Positions 1-15,000 of a stretch of DNA of 64,000 nucleotides are shown here, in pieces. The position numbers and the translations under genes were made by a program. Origin of the DNA: Apostichopus japonicus (Eukaryota; Echinodermata; Holothuroidea; Aspidochirotida; Stichopodidae); NCBI RefSeq assembly GCF_037975245.1, contig NC_092582.1:25336077-25400076 (forward strand), written 5' to 3'. Numbering within the stretch: the first letter of the stretch is position 1; the number at the start of each line of letters is the position of its first letter. The notes below the pieces were generated by a model. It saw only the letters and a program-made list of their open reading frames with translations. It searched no databases and had not been told where the DNA came from.

Positions 1-3000
1 TGGGTGCTGGGAGTCCCTTCTACGTAGTCTGAGAGAGATTTGAGAACTTTCATTTTTGGCCGAAAATGGCCAATTTCATAAGGCTATACCCTTATGATTT
101 TGCCCGATTTTGGCCAAAATCGCGACTTTTTTAATTCTTCCCAAAATTGTACCTGTGGTGTGTGGCGCCCTTTGGAATCCTTTCCAGATGACAAGAGTGG
201 TAAAAACACTTATATTTTGGTGAAGAAATGAAATTTAATAACCATATCTTGACGTCGTTTCATATTTATTTTAAATGCCTAAAACTTCGTCGAGTGCCAC
301 TTTTGACTCGAGAGAAGCGTCTACTGGGTGCTGGGAGTCCCTTCTACGTAGTCTGAGAGAGATTTGAGAACTTTCATTTTTGGCCGAAAATGGCCAATTT
401 CATAAGGCCTTATGATTTTGGGCTATACCCTTATGGTATACCCTTATGGGCTATACCCTTATGATTTTGTCCGATTTTACCCAAAATCGCGACTTTTTTA
501 ATTCTTTCCAAAATTGTACCTGTGGTGTGTGGCGCCCTTTGGAATCCTTTCCAGATGACAAGAGTGCTAAAAACACTTATATTTTGGTGGAAAAATGAAA
601 TTTAATAACCATATCTTGACGTCGTTTCATATTTATTTTAAATGCCTAAAACTTCGTCGAGTGCCACTTTTGAATCGAGATAAGCGTCTACTGGGTGCTG
701 GGAGTCCCTTCTACGTAGTCTGAGAGAGATTTGAGAACTTTCATTTTTGGCCGAAAATGGCCAATTTCATAAGGCTATACCCTTATGATTTTGCCCGATT
801 TTGGCCAAAATCGCGACTTTTTTAATTCTTCCCAAAATTGTACCTGTGGTGTGTGGCGCCCTTTGGAATCCTTTCCAGATGACAAGAGTGGTAAAAACAC
901 TTATATTTTGGTGAAGAAATGAAATTTAATAACCATATCTTGACGTCGTTTCATATTTATTTTAAATGCCTAAAACTTCGTCGAGTGCCACTTTTGACTC
1001 GAGAGAAGCGTCTACTGGGTGCTGGGAGTCCCTTCTACGTAGTCTGAGAGAGATTTGAGAACTTTCATTTTTGGCCGAAAATGGCCAATTTCATAAGGCC
1101 TTATGATTTTGGGCTATACCCTTATGGTATACCCTTATGGGCTATACCCTTATGATTTTGTCCGATTTTACCCAAAATCGCGACTTTTTTAATTCTTTCC
1201 AAAATTGTACCTGTGGTGTGTGGCGCCCTTTGGAATCCTTTCCAGATGACAAGAGTGCTAAAAACACTTATATTTTGGTGGAAAAATGAAATTTAATAAC
1301 CATATCTTGACGTCGTTTCATATCTAATTTAAATGACTAAAACTTCGTTGAATGCCACTTTTGAATCGAGATAAGCGTCTACTGGGTGCTGGGAGTCCCT
1401 TCTACGTAGTCTGAGAGAGATTTGAGAACTTTCATTTTTGGCCAAAAATGGCCAATTTCATAAGGCTATACTCTTATGATTTTGTCCGATTTTACCCAAA
1501 TCCGCGACTTTTTTAATTCTTTCCAAAATTGTACCTGTGGTGTGTGGCGCCCTTTGGAATCCTTTCCACGTGACAAGAGTGGTAAAAACACTTATATTTT
1601 GGTGGAAAAATGGAATTTAATAACCATATCTTGACGTCATTTTATATCTAATTTAAATGACTAAAACTTCGTCGAGTGCCACTTTTGAATCGAGAGAAGC
1701 GTCTACTGGGTGCTGGGAGTCCCTTCTACGTAGTCTGAGAGAGATTTGAGAACTTTCATTTTTGGCCGAAAATGGCCAATTTCATAAGGCTATACCCTTA
1801 TGATTTTGCCCGATTTTGGCCAAAATCGCGACTTTTTTAATTCTTCCCAAAATTGTACCTGTGGTGTGTGGCGCCCTTTGGAATCCTTTCCAGATGACAA
1901 GAGTGGTAAAAACACTTATATTTTGGTGAAGAAATGAAATTTAATAACCATATCTTGACGTCGTTTCATATTTATTTTAAATGCCTAAAACTTCGTCGAG
2001 TGCCACTTTTGACTCGAGAGAAGCGTCTACTGGGTGCTGGGAGTCCCTTCTACGTAGTCTGAGAGAGATTTGAGAACTTTCATTTTTGGCCGAAAATGGC
2101 CAATTTCATAAGGCCTTATGATTTTGGGCTATACCCTTATGGTATACCCTTATGGGCTATACCCTTATGATTTTGTCCGATTTTACCCAAAATCGCGACT
2201 TTTTTAATTCTTTCCAAAATTGTACCTGTGGTGTGTGGCGCCCTTTGGAATCCTTTCCAGATGACAAGAGTGCTAAAAACACTTATATTTTGGTGGAAAA
2301 ATGAAATTTAATAACCATATCTTGACGTCGTTTCATATCTAATTTAAATGACTAAAACTTCGTTGAATGCCACTTTTGAATCGAGATAAGCGTCTACTGG
2401 GTGCTGGGAGTCCCTTCTACGTAGTCTGAGAGAGATTTGAGAACTTTCATTTTTGGCCAAAAATGGCCAATTTCATAAGGCTATACTCTTATGATTTTGT
2501 CCGATTTTACCCAAATCCGCGACTTTTTTAATTCTTTCCAAAATTGTACCTGTGGTGTGTGGCGCCCTTTGGAATCCTTTCCACGTGACAAGAGTGGTAA
2601 AAACACTTATATTTTGGTGGAAAAATGGAATTTAATAACCATATCTTGACGTCATTTTATATCTAATTTAAATGACTAAAACTTCGTCGAGTGCCACTTT
2701 TGAATCGAGAGAAGCGTCTACTGGGTGCTGGGAGTCCCTTCTACGTAGTCTGAGAGAGATTTGAGAACTTTCATTTTTGGCCGAAAATGGCCAATTTCAT
2801 AAGGCTATACCCTTATGATTTTGCCCGATTTTGGTCAAAATCGTGACTTTTTTTAATTCTTCCCAAAATTGTACCTGTGGTGTGTGGCGCCCTTTGGAAT
2901 CCTTTCCAGATGACAAGAGTGGTAAAAACACTAATATTTTGGTGGAAAACTGAAATTTAATAACCATATCTTGACGTCATTTCATATTTATTTTTAATGA

Positions 3001-6000
3001 CTAAAACTTCGTCGAGTGCCACTTTTGACTCGAGAGAAGCGTCTACTGGGTGCTGGGAGTCCCTTCTACGTAGTCTGAGAGAGATTTGAGAACTTTCATT
3101 TTTGGCCGAAAATGGCCAATTTCATAAGGCCTTATGATTTTGGGCTATACCCTTATGGTATACCCTTATGGGCTATACCCTTATGATTTTGTCCGATTTT
3201 ACCCAAAATCGCGACTTTTTTAATTCTTTCCAAAATTGTACCTGTGGTGTGTGGCGCCCTTTGGAATCCTTTCCAGATGACAAGAGTGCTAAAAACACTT
3301 ATATTTTGGTGGAAAAATGAAATTTAATAACCATATCTTGACGTCGTTTCATATCTAATTTAAATGACTAAAACTTCGTGGAATGCCACTTTTGAATCGA
3401 GAGAAGCGTCTACTGGGTGCTGGGAGTCCCTTCTACGTAGTCTGAGAGAGATTTGAGAACTTTCATTTTTGGCCAAAAATGGCCAATTTCATAAGGCTAT
3501 ACTCTTATGATTTTGTCCGATTTTACCCAAATCCGCGACTTTTTTAATTCTTCCCAAAATTGTACCTGTGGTGTGTGGCGCCCTTTGGAATCCTTTCCAC
3601 GTGACAAGAGTGGTAAAAACACTTATATTTTGGTGGAAAAATGGAATTTAATAACCATATCTTGACGTCATTTTATATCTAATTTAAATGACTAAAACTT
3701 CGTGGAATGCCACTTTTGAATCGAGAGAAGCGTCTACAGGGTGCTGGGAGTCCCTTCTACGTAGTCTGAGAGAGATTTGAGAACTTTCATTTTTGGCCGA
3801 AAATGGCCAATTTCATAAGGCTATACCCTTATGATTTTGCCCGATTTTGGTCAAAATCGTGACTTTTTTTAATTCTTCCCAAAATTGTACCTGTGGTGTG
3901 TGGCGCCCTTTGGAATCCTTTCCAGATGACAAGAGTGGTAAAAACACTAATATTTTGGTGGAAAACTGAAATTTAATAACCATATCTTGACGTCATTTCA
4001 TATTTATTTTTAATGACTAAAACTTCGTCGAGTGCCACTTTTGACTCGAGAGAAGCGTCTACTGGGTGCTGTGAGTCCCTTCTACGTAGTCTGAGAGAGA
4101 TTTGAGAACTTTCATTTTTGGCCGAAAATGGCCAATTTCATAACGCTATACCCTTATGATTTTGGCCAAAATCGCGACTTTTTTTAATTCTTCCCAAAAT
4201 TGTACCTGTGGTGTGTGGCGCCCTTTGGAATCCTTTCCAGATGACAAGAGTGGTAAAAACACTTATATTTTGGTGGAAAAATGAAATTTAATAACCATAT
4301 CTTGACGTCATTTCATATTTATTTTAAATGACTAAAACTTCGTCGAGTGCCACTTTTGACTCGAGAGAAGCGTCTACTGGGTGCTGGGAGTCCCTTCTAC
4401 GTAGTCTGAGAGAGATTTGAGAACTTTCATTTTTGGCCGAAAATGGCCAATTTCATAACGCTATACCCTTATGATTTTGGCCAAAATCGCGACTTTTTTT
4501 AATTCTTCCCAAAATTGTACCTGTGGTGTGTGGCGCCCTTTGGAATCCTTTCCAGATGACAAGAGTGGTAAAAACACTTATATTTTGTTGGAAAAATGAA
4601 ATTTAATAACCATATCTTGACGTCGTTTCATATTTATTTTAAATGCCTAAAACTTCGTGGAATGCCACTTTTGACTCGAGAGAAGCGTGTACTTGGTGCT
4701 GGGAGTCCCTTCTACGTAGTCTGAGAGAGATTTGAGAACTTTCATTTTTGGCCGAAAATGGCCAATTTCATAAGGCTATACCCTTATGATTTTGTCCGAT
4801 TTTACCCAAAATCGCGACATTTTTAATTCTTCCCAAAATTGTACCTGTGGTGTGTGGCGCCCTTTGGAATCCTTTCCAGATGACAAGAGTGGTAAAAACA
4901 CTTATATTTTGGTGGAAAAATGAAATTTAATAACCATATCTTGACGCCATTTCATATCTAATTTAAATGCCTAAAACTTCGTGGAATGCCACTTTTGACT
5001 CGAGAGAAGCGTCTACAGGGTGCTGGGAGTCCCTTCTACGTAGTCTGAGAGAGATTTGAGAACTTTCATTTTTGGCCGAAAATGGCCAATTTCATAAGGC
5101 TATACCCTTATGATTTTGTCCGATTTTGGCCAAAATCGCGACTTTTTTAATTCTTCCCAAAATTGTACCTGTGGTGTGTGGCGCCCTTTGGAATCCTTTC
5201 CAGATGACAAGAGTGGTAAAAACACTTATATTTTGGTGAAGAAATGAAATTTAATAACCATATCTTGACGTCGTTTCATATTTATTTTAAATGCCTAAAA
5301 CTTCGTCGAGTGCCACTTTTGACTCGAGAGAAGCGTCTACTGGGTGCTGGGAGTCCCTTCTACGTAGTCTGAGAGAGATTTGAGAACTTTCATTTTTGGC
5401 CGAAAATGGCCAATTTCATAAGGCCTTATGATTTTGGGCTATACCCTTATGGTATACCCTTATGGGCTATACCCTTATGATTTTGTCCGATTTTACCCAA
5501 AATCGCGACTTTTTTAATTCTTTCCAAAATTGTACCTGTGGTGTGTGGCGCCCTTTGGAATCCTTTCCAGATGACAAGAGTGCTAAAAACACTTATATTT
5601 TGGTGGAAAAATGAAATTTAATAACCATATCTTGACGTCGTTTCATATCTAATTTAAATGACTAAAACTTCGTTGAATGCCACTTTTGAATCGAGATAAG
5701 CGTCTACTGGGTGCTGGGAGTCCCTTCTACGTAGTCTGAGAGAGATTTGAGAACTTTCATTTTTGGCCAAAAATGGCCAATTTCATAAGGCTATACTCTT
5801 ATGATTTTGTCCGATTTTACCCAAATCCGCGACTTTTTTAATTCTTCCCAAAATTGTACCTGTGGTGTGTGGCGCCCTTTGGAATCCTTTCCACGTGACA
5901 AGAGTGGTAAAAACACTTATATTTTGGTGGAAAAATGGAATTTAATAACCATATCTTGACGTCATTTTATATCTAATTTAAATGACTAAAACTTCGTCGA

Positions 6001-9000
6001 GTGCCACTTTTGAATCGAGAGAAGCGTCTACTGGGTGCTGGGAGTCCCTTCTACGTAGTCTGAGAGAGATTTGAGAACTTTCATTTTTGGCCGAAAATGG
6101 CCAATTTCATAAGGCTATACCCTTATGATTTTGCCCGATTTTGGCCAAAATCGCGACTTTTTTAATTCTTCCCAAAATTGTACCTGTGGTGTGTGGCGCC
6201 CTTTGGAATCCTTTCCAGATGACAAGAGTGGTAAAAACACTTATATTTTGGTGAAAAAATGAAATTTAATAACCATATCTTGACGTCGTCTCATATTTAT
6301 TTTAAATGCCTAAAACTTCGTCGAGTGCCACTTTTGACTCGAGAGAAGCGTCTACTGGGTGCTGGGAGTCCCTTCTACGTAGTCTGAGAGAGATTTGAGA
6401 ACTTTCATTTTTGGCCGAAAATGGCCAATTTCATAAGGCCTTATGATTTTGGGCTATACCCTTATGGTATACCCTTATGGGCTATACCCTTATGATTTTG
6501 TCCGATTTTACCCAAAATCGCGACTTTTTTAATTCTTTCCAAAATTGTACCTGTGGTGTGTGGCGCCCTTTGGAATCCTTTCCAGATGACAAGAGTGCTA
6601 AAAACACTTATATTTTGGTGGAAAAATGAAATTTAATAACCATATCTTGACGTCGTTTCATATCTAATTTAAATGACTAAAACTTCGTGGAATGCCACTT
6701 TTGAATCGAGAGAAGCGTCTACTGGGTGCTGGGAGTCCCTTCTACGTAGTCTGAGAGAGATTTGAGAACTTTCATTTTTGGCCAAAAATGGCCAATTTCA
6801 TAAGGCTATACTCTTATGATTTTGTCCGATTTTACCCAAATCCGCGACTTTTTTAATTCTTCCCAAAATTGTACCTGTGGTGTGTGGCGCCCTTTGGAAT
6901 CCTTTCCACGTGACAAGAGTGGTAAAAACACTTATATTTTGGTGGAAAAATGGAATTTAATAACCATATCTTGACGTCATTTTATATCTAATTTAAATGA
7001 CTAAAACTTCGTGGAATGCCACTTTTGAATCGAGAGAAGCGTCTACAGGGTGCTGGGAGTCCCTTCTACGTAGTCTGAGAGAGATTTGAGAACTTTCATT
7101 TTTGGCCGAAAATGGCCAATTTCATAAGGCTATACCCTTATGATTTTGCCCGATTTTGGTCAAAATCGTGACTTTTTTTAATTCTTCCCAAAATTGTACC
7201 TGTGGTGTGTGGCGCCCTTTGGAATCCTTTCCAGATGACAAGAGTGGTAAAAACACTAATATTTTGGTGGAAAACTGAAATTTAATAACCATATCTTGAC
7301 GTCATTTCATATTTATTTTTAATGACTAAAACTTCGTCGAGTGCCACTTTTGACTCGAGAGAAGCGTCTACTGGGTGCTGGGAGTCCCTTCTACGTAGTC
7401 TGAGAGAGATTTGAGAACTTTCATTTTTGGCCGAAAATGGCCAATTTCATAAGGCCTTATGATTTTGGGCTATACCCTTATGGTATACCCTTATGGGCTA
7501 TACCCTTATGATTTTGTCCGATTTTACCCAAAATCGCGACTTTTTTAATTCTTTCCAAAATTGTACCTGTGGTGTGTGGCGCCCTTTGGAATCCTTTCCA
7601 GATGACAAGAGTGCTAAAAACACTTATATTTTGGTGGAAAAATGAAATTTAATAACCATATCTTGACGTCGTTTCATATCTAATTTAAATGACTAAAACT
7701 TCGTGGAATGCCACTTTTGAATCGAGAGAAGCGTCTACTGGGTGCTGGGAGTCCCTTCTACGTAGTCTGAGAGAGATTTGAGAACTTTCATTTTTGGCCA
7801 AAAATGGCCAATTTCATAAGGCTATACTCTTATGATTTTGTCCGATTTTACCCAAATCCGCGACTTTTTTAATTCTTCCCAAAATTGTACCTGTGGTGTG
7901 TGGCGCCCTTTGGAATCCTTTCCACGTGACAAGAGTGGTAAAAACACTTATATTTTGGTGGAAAAATGGAATTTAATAACCATATCTTGACGTCATTTTA
8001 TATCTAATTTAAATGACTAAAACTTCGTGGAATGCCACTTTTGAATCGAGAGAAGCGTCTACAGGGTGCTGGGAGTCCCTTCTACGTAGTCTGAGAGAGA
8101 TTTGAGAACTTTCATTTTTGGCCGAAAATGGCCAATTTCATAAGGCTATACCCTTATGATTTTGCCCGATTTTGGTCAAAATCGTGACTTTTTTTAATTC
8201 TTCCCAAAATTGTACCTGTGGTGTGTGGCGCCCTTTGGAATCCTTTCCAGATGACAAGAGTGGTAAAAACACTAATATTTTGGTGGAAAACTGAAATTTA
8301 ATAACCATATCTTGACGTCATTTCATATTTATTTTTAATGACTAAAACTTCGTCGAGTGCCACTTTTGACTCGAGAGAAGCGTCTACTGGGTGCTGGGAG
8401 TCCCTTCTACGTAGTCTGAGAGAGATTTGAGAACTTTCATTTTTGGCCGAAAATGGCCAATTTCATAAGGCCTTATGATTTTGGGCTATACCCTTATGGT
8501 ATACCCTTATGGGCTATACCCTTATGATTTTGTCCGATTTTACCCAAAATCGCGACTTTTTTAATTCTTTCCAAAATTGTACCTGTGGTGTGTGGCGCCC
8601 TTTGGAATCCTTTCCAGATGACAAGAGTGCTAAAAACACTTATATTTTGGTGGAAAAATGAAATTTAATAACCATATCTTGACGTCGTTTCATATCTAAT
8701 TTAAATGACTAAAACTTCGTGGAATGCCACTTTTGAATCGAGAGAAGCGTCTACTGGGTGCTGGGAGTCCCTTCTACGTAGTCTGAGAGAGATTTGAGAA
8801 CTTTCATTTTTGGCCAAAAATGGCCAATTTCATAAGGCTATACTCTTATGATTTTGTCCGATTTTACCCAAATCCGCGACTTTTTTAATTCTTCCCAAAA
8901 TTGTACCTGTGGTGTGTGGCGCCCTTTGGAATCCTTTCCACGTGACAAGAGTGGTAAAAACACTTATATTTTGGTGGAAAAATGGAATTTAATAACCATA

Positions 9001-12000
9001 TCTTGACGTCATTTTATATCTAATTTAAATGACTAAAACTTCGTGGAATGCCACTTTTGAATCGAGAGAAGCGTCTACAGGGTGCTGGGAGTCCCTTCTA
9101 CGTAGTCTGAGAGAGATTTGAGAACTTTCATTTTTGGCCGAAAATGGCCAATTTCATAAGGCTATACCCTTATGATTTTGCCCGATTTTGGTCAAAATCG
9201 TGACTTTTTTTAATTCTTCCCAAAATTGTACCTGTGGTGTGTGGCGCCCTTTGGAATCCTTTCCAGATGACAAGAGTGGTAAAAACACTAATATTTTGGT
9301 GGAAAACTGAAATTTAATAACCATATCTTGACGTCATTTCATATTTATTTTTAATGACTAAAACTTCGTCGAGTGCCACTTTTGACTCGAGAGAAGCGTC
9401 TACTGGGTGCTGTGAGTCCCTTCTACGTAGTCTGAGAGAGATTTGAGAACTTTCATTTTTGGCCGAAAATGGCCAATTTCATAACGCTATACCCTTATGA
9501 TTTTGGCCAAAATCGCGACTTTTTTTAATTCTTCCCAAAATTGTACCTGTGGTGTGTGGCGCCCTTTGGAATCCTTTCCAGATGACAAGAGTGGTAAAAA
9601 CACTTATATTTTGGTGGAAAAATGAAATTTAATAACCATATCTTGACGTCATTTCATATTTATTTTAAATGACTAAAACTTCGTCGAGTGCCACTTTTGA
9701 CTCGAGAGAAGCGTCTACTGGGTGCTGGGAGTCCCTTCTACGTAGTCTGAGAGAGATTTGAGAACTTTCATTTTTGGCCGAAAATGGCCAATTTCATAAC
9801 GCTATACCCTTATGATTTTGGCCAAAATCGCGACTTTTTTTAATTCTTCCCAAAATTGTACCTGTGGTGTGTGGCGCCCTTTGGAATCCTTTCCAGATGA
9901 CAAGAGTGGTAAAAACACTTATATTTTGTTGGAAAAATGAAATTTAATAACCATATCTTGACGTCGTTTCATATTTATTTTAAATGCCTAAAACTTCGTG
10001 GAATGCCACTTTTGACTCGAGAGAAGCGTCTACTTGGTGCTGGGAGTCCCTTCTACGTAGTCTGAGAGAGATTTGAGAACTTTCATTTTTGGCCGAAAAT
10101 GGCCAATTTCATAAGGCTATACCCTTATGATTTTGTCCGATTTTACCCAAAATCGCGACATTTTTAATTCTTCCCAAAATTGTACCTGTGGTGTGTGGCG
10201 CCCTTTGGAATCCTTTCCAGATGACAAGAGTGGTAAAAACACTTATATTTTGGTGGAAAAATGAAATTTAATAACCATATCTTGACGCCATTTCATGTCT
10301 AATTTAAATGCCTAAAACTTCGTGGAATGCCACTTTTGACTCGAGAGAAGCGTCTACAGGGTGCTGGGAGTCCCTTCTACGTAGTCTGAGAGAGATTTGA
10401 GAACTTTCATTTTTGGCCGAAAATGGCCAATTTCATAAGGCTATACCCTTATGATTTTGTCCGATTTTGGCCAAAATCGCGACTTTTTTAATTCTTCCCA
10501 AAATTGTACCTGTGGTGTGTGGCGCCCTTTGGAATCCTTTCCAGATGACAAGAGTGGTAAAAACACTTATATTTTGGTGGAAAAATGAAATTTAATAACC
10601 ATATCTTGACGTCATTTCATATTTATTTTAAATGACTAAAACTTCGTCGAGTGCCACTTTTGACTCGAGAGAAGCGTCTACTGGGTGCTGGGAGTCCCTT
10701 CTACGTAGTCTGAGAGAGATTTGAGAACTTTCATTTTTGGCAGAAAATGGCCAATTTCATAAGGCTATACCCTTATGATTTTGTCCGATTTTGGCCAAAA
10801 TCGCGACATTTTTAATTCTTCCCAAAATTGTACCTGTGGTGTGTGGCGCCCTTTGGAATCCTTTCCAGATGACAAGAGTGGTAAAAACACTTATATTTTG
10901 GTGGAAAAATGAAATTTAATAACCATATCTGGACGCCATTTCATATCTAATTTAAATGCATAAAACTTCGTGGAATGCCACTTTTGACTCGAGAGAAGCG
11001 TCTAATGGGTGCTGGGAGTCCCTTCTACGTAGTCTAAGAGAGATTTGAGAACTTTCATTTTTGGCCGAAAATGGCCAATTTCATAAGGCTATACCCTTAT
11101 GATTTTGTCCGATTTTGGTCAAAATCGCGACTTTTTTTAATTCTTCCCAAAATTGTACCTGTGGTGTGTGGCGCCCTTTGGAATCCTTTCCAGATGACAA
11201 GAGTGGTAAAAACACTTATATTTTGGTGGAAAAATGAAATTTAATAACCATATCTTGACGTCGTTTCATATTTATTTTAAATGCCTAAAACTTCGTCGAG
11301 TGCCACTTTTGACTCGAGAGAAGCGTCTACTGGGTGCTGGGAGTCCCTTCTACGTAGTCGGAGAGAGATTTGAGAACTTTCATTTTTGGCCGAAAATGGC
11401 CAATTTCATAAGGCCTTATGATTTTGGGCTATACCCTTATGGTATACCTTTATGGGCTATACCCTTATGATTTTGTCCGATTTTAACCAAAATCGCGACT
11501 TTTTTAATTCTTTCCAAAATTGTACCTGTGGTGTGTGGCGCCCTTTGGAATCCTTTCCAGATGACAAGAGTGGTAAAAACACTTATATTTTGGTCGAAAA
11601 ATGAAATTTAATAACCATATCTTGACGTCATTTCATATTTATTTTAAATGACTAAAACTTCGTCGAGTGCCACTTTTGACTCGAGAGAAGCGTCTACTGG
11701 GTGCTGGGAGTCCCTTCTACGTAGTCTGAGAGAGATTTGAGAACTTTCATTTTTGGCCGAAAATGGCCAATTTCATAAGGCTATACCCTTATGATTTTGT
11801 CCGATTTTGGCCAAAATCGCGACATTTTTAATTCTTCCCAAAATTGTACCTGTGGTGTGTGGCGCCCTTTGAAATCCTTTCCAGATGACAAGAGTGGTAA
11901 AAACACTTATATTTTGGTGGAAAAATGAAATTTAATAACCATATCTTGACGCCATTTCATATCTAATTTAAATGCATAAAACTTGGTGGAATGCCACTTT

Positions 12001-15000
12001 TGACTCGAGAGAAGCGTCTACTGGGTGCTGGGAGTCCCTTCTTCGTAGTCTGAGAGAGATTTGAGAACTTTCATTTTTGGCCGAAAATGGCCAATTTCAT
12101 AACGCTATACCCTTATGATTTTGGCCAAAATCGCGACTTTTTTTAATTCTTCCCAAAATTGTACATGTGGTGTGTGGCGCCCTTTGGAATCCTTTCCAGA
12201 TGACAAGAGTGCTAAAAACACTTATATTTTGGTGGAAAAATGAAATTTAATAACCATATATTGACGTCGTTTCATATCTAATTTAAATGCCTAAAACTTC
12301 GTGGAATGCCACTTTTGACTCGAGAGAAGCGTCTACTTGGTGCTGGGAGTCCCTTCTACGTAGTCTGAGAGAGATTTGAGAACTTTCATTTTTGGCCGAA
12401 AATGGCCAATTTCATAAGGCTATACCCTTATGATTTTGTCCGATTTTACCCAAAATCGCGACATTTTTAATTCTTCCCAAAATTGTACCTGTGGTGTGTG
12501 GCGCCCTTTGGAATCCTTTCCAGATGACAAGAGTGGTAAAAACACTTATATTTTGGTGGAAAAATGAATGTTAATAACCATACCTTGACGCCATTTCATA
12601 TCTAATTTAAATGCCTAAAACTTCGTGGAATGCCACTTTTGACTCAAGAGAAGCGTCTAATGGGTGCTGGGAGTCCCTTCTACGTAGTCTGAGAGAGATT
12701 TGAGAACTTTCATTTTTGGCCGAAAATGGCCAATTTCATAAGGCTATACCCTTATGATTTTGTCCGATTTTGGCCAAAATCGCGACTTTTTTAATTCTTC
12801 CCAAAATTGTACCTGTGTTGTGTTGCGCCCTTTGGAATCCTTTCCAGATGACAAGAGTGGTAAAAACACTTATATTTTGGTGGAAAAATGAATGTTAATA
12901 ACCATACCTTGACGCCATTTCATATCTAATTTAAATGCCTAAAACTTCGTGGAATGCCACTTTTGACTCGAGAGAAGCGTCTAATGGGTGCTGGGAGTCC
13001 CTTCTACGTAGTCTGAGAGAGATTTGAGAACTTTCATTTTTGGCCGAAAATGGCCAATTTCATAAGGCTATACCCTTATGATTTTGCCCGATTTTGGTCA
13101 AAATCGCGACTTTTTTTAATTCTTCCCAAAATTGTACCTGTGGTGTGTGGCGCCCTTTGGAATCCTTTCCAGATGACAAGAGTGCTAAAAACACTTATAT
13201 TTTGGTGGAAAAATGAAATTTAATAACCATATCTTGACGCCATTTCATATCTAATTTAAATGCCTAAAACTTCGTGGAATGCCACTTTTGACTCGAGAGA
13301 AACGTCTACTTGGTGCTGGGAGTCCCTTCTACGTAGTCTGAGAGAGATTTGAGAACTTTCATTTTTGGCCGAAAATGGCCAATTTCATAAGGCTATACCC
13401 TTATGATTTTGTCCGATTTTGGCCAAAATCGCGACTTTTTTAATTCTTCCCAAAATTGTACCTGTGGTGTGTGGCGCCCTTTGGAATCCTTTCCAGATGA
13501 CAAGAGTGCTAAAAACACTTATATTTTGGTGGAAAAATGAAATTTAATAACCATATATTGACGTCGTTTCATATTTATTTTAAATGCCTAAAACTTCGTC
13601 GAGTGCCACTTTTGACTCGAGAGAAGCGTCTACTGGGTGCTGGGAGTCCCTTCTACGTAGTCGGAGAGAGATTTGAGAACTTTCATTTTTGGCCGAAAAT
13701 GGCCAATTTCATAAGGCTATACCCTTATGATTTTGCCCGATTTTGGTCAAAATCGTGACTTTTTTTAATTCTTCCCAAAATTGTACCTGTGGTGTGTGGC
13801 GCCCTTTGGAATCCTTTCCAGATGACAAGAGTGGTAAAAACACTAATATTTTGGTGGAAAACTGAAATTTAATAACCATATCTTGACGTCATTTCATATT
13901 TATTTTTAATGACTAAAACTTCGTCGAGTGCCACTTTTGACTCGAGAGAAGCGTCTACTGGGTGCTGGGAGTCCCTTCTACGTAGTCTGAGAGAGATTTG
14001 AGAACTTTCATTTTTGGCCGAAAATGGCCAATTTCATAACGCTATACCCTTATGATTTTGGCCAAAATCGCGACTTTTTTTAATTCTTCCCAAAATTGTA
14101 CCTGTGGTGTGTGGCGCCCTTTGGAATCCTTTCCAGATGACAAGAGTGGTAAAAACACTTATATTTTGGTGGAAAAATGAAATTTAATAACCATATCTTG
14201 ACGCCATTTCATATCTAATTTAAATGACTAAAACTTCGTGGAATGCCACTTTTGACTCGAGAGAAGCGTCTACTGGGTGCTGGGAGTCCCTTCTTCGTAG
14301 TCTGAGAGAGATTTGAGAACTTTCATTTTTGGCCGAAAATGGCCAATTTCATAACGCTATACCCTTATGATTTTGGCCAAAATCGCGACTTTTTTTAATT
14401 CTTCCCAAAATTGTACATGTGGTGTGTGGCGCCCTTTGGAATCCTTTCCAGATGACAAGAGTGCTAAAAACACTCATATTTTGGTGGAAAAATGAAATTT
14501 AATAACCATATATTGACGTCGTTTCATATCTAATTTAAATGCCTAAAACTTCGTGGAATGCCACTTTTGACTCGAGAGAAGCGTCTACTTGGTGCTGGGA
14601 GTCCCTTCTACGTAGTCTGAGAGAGATTTGAGAACTTTCATTTTTGGCCGAAAATGGCCAATTTCATAAGGCTATACCCTTATGATTTTGCCCGATTTTG
14701 GTCAAAATCGCGACTTTTTTTAATTCTTCCCAAAATTGTACCTGTGGTGTGTGGCGCCCTTTGGAATCCTTTCCAGATGACAAGAGTGGTAAAAACACTT
14801 ATATTTTGGTCGAAAAATGAAATTTAATAACCATATCTTGACGTCATTTCATATTTATTTTAAATGACTAAAACTTCGTCGAGTGCCACTTTTGACTCGA
14901 GAGAAGCGTCTACTGGGTGCTGGGAGTCCCTTCTACGTAGTCTGAGAGAGATTTGAGAACTTTCATTTTTGGCCGAAAATGGCCAATTTCATAAGGCTAT

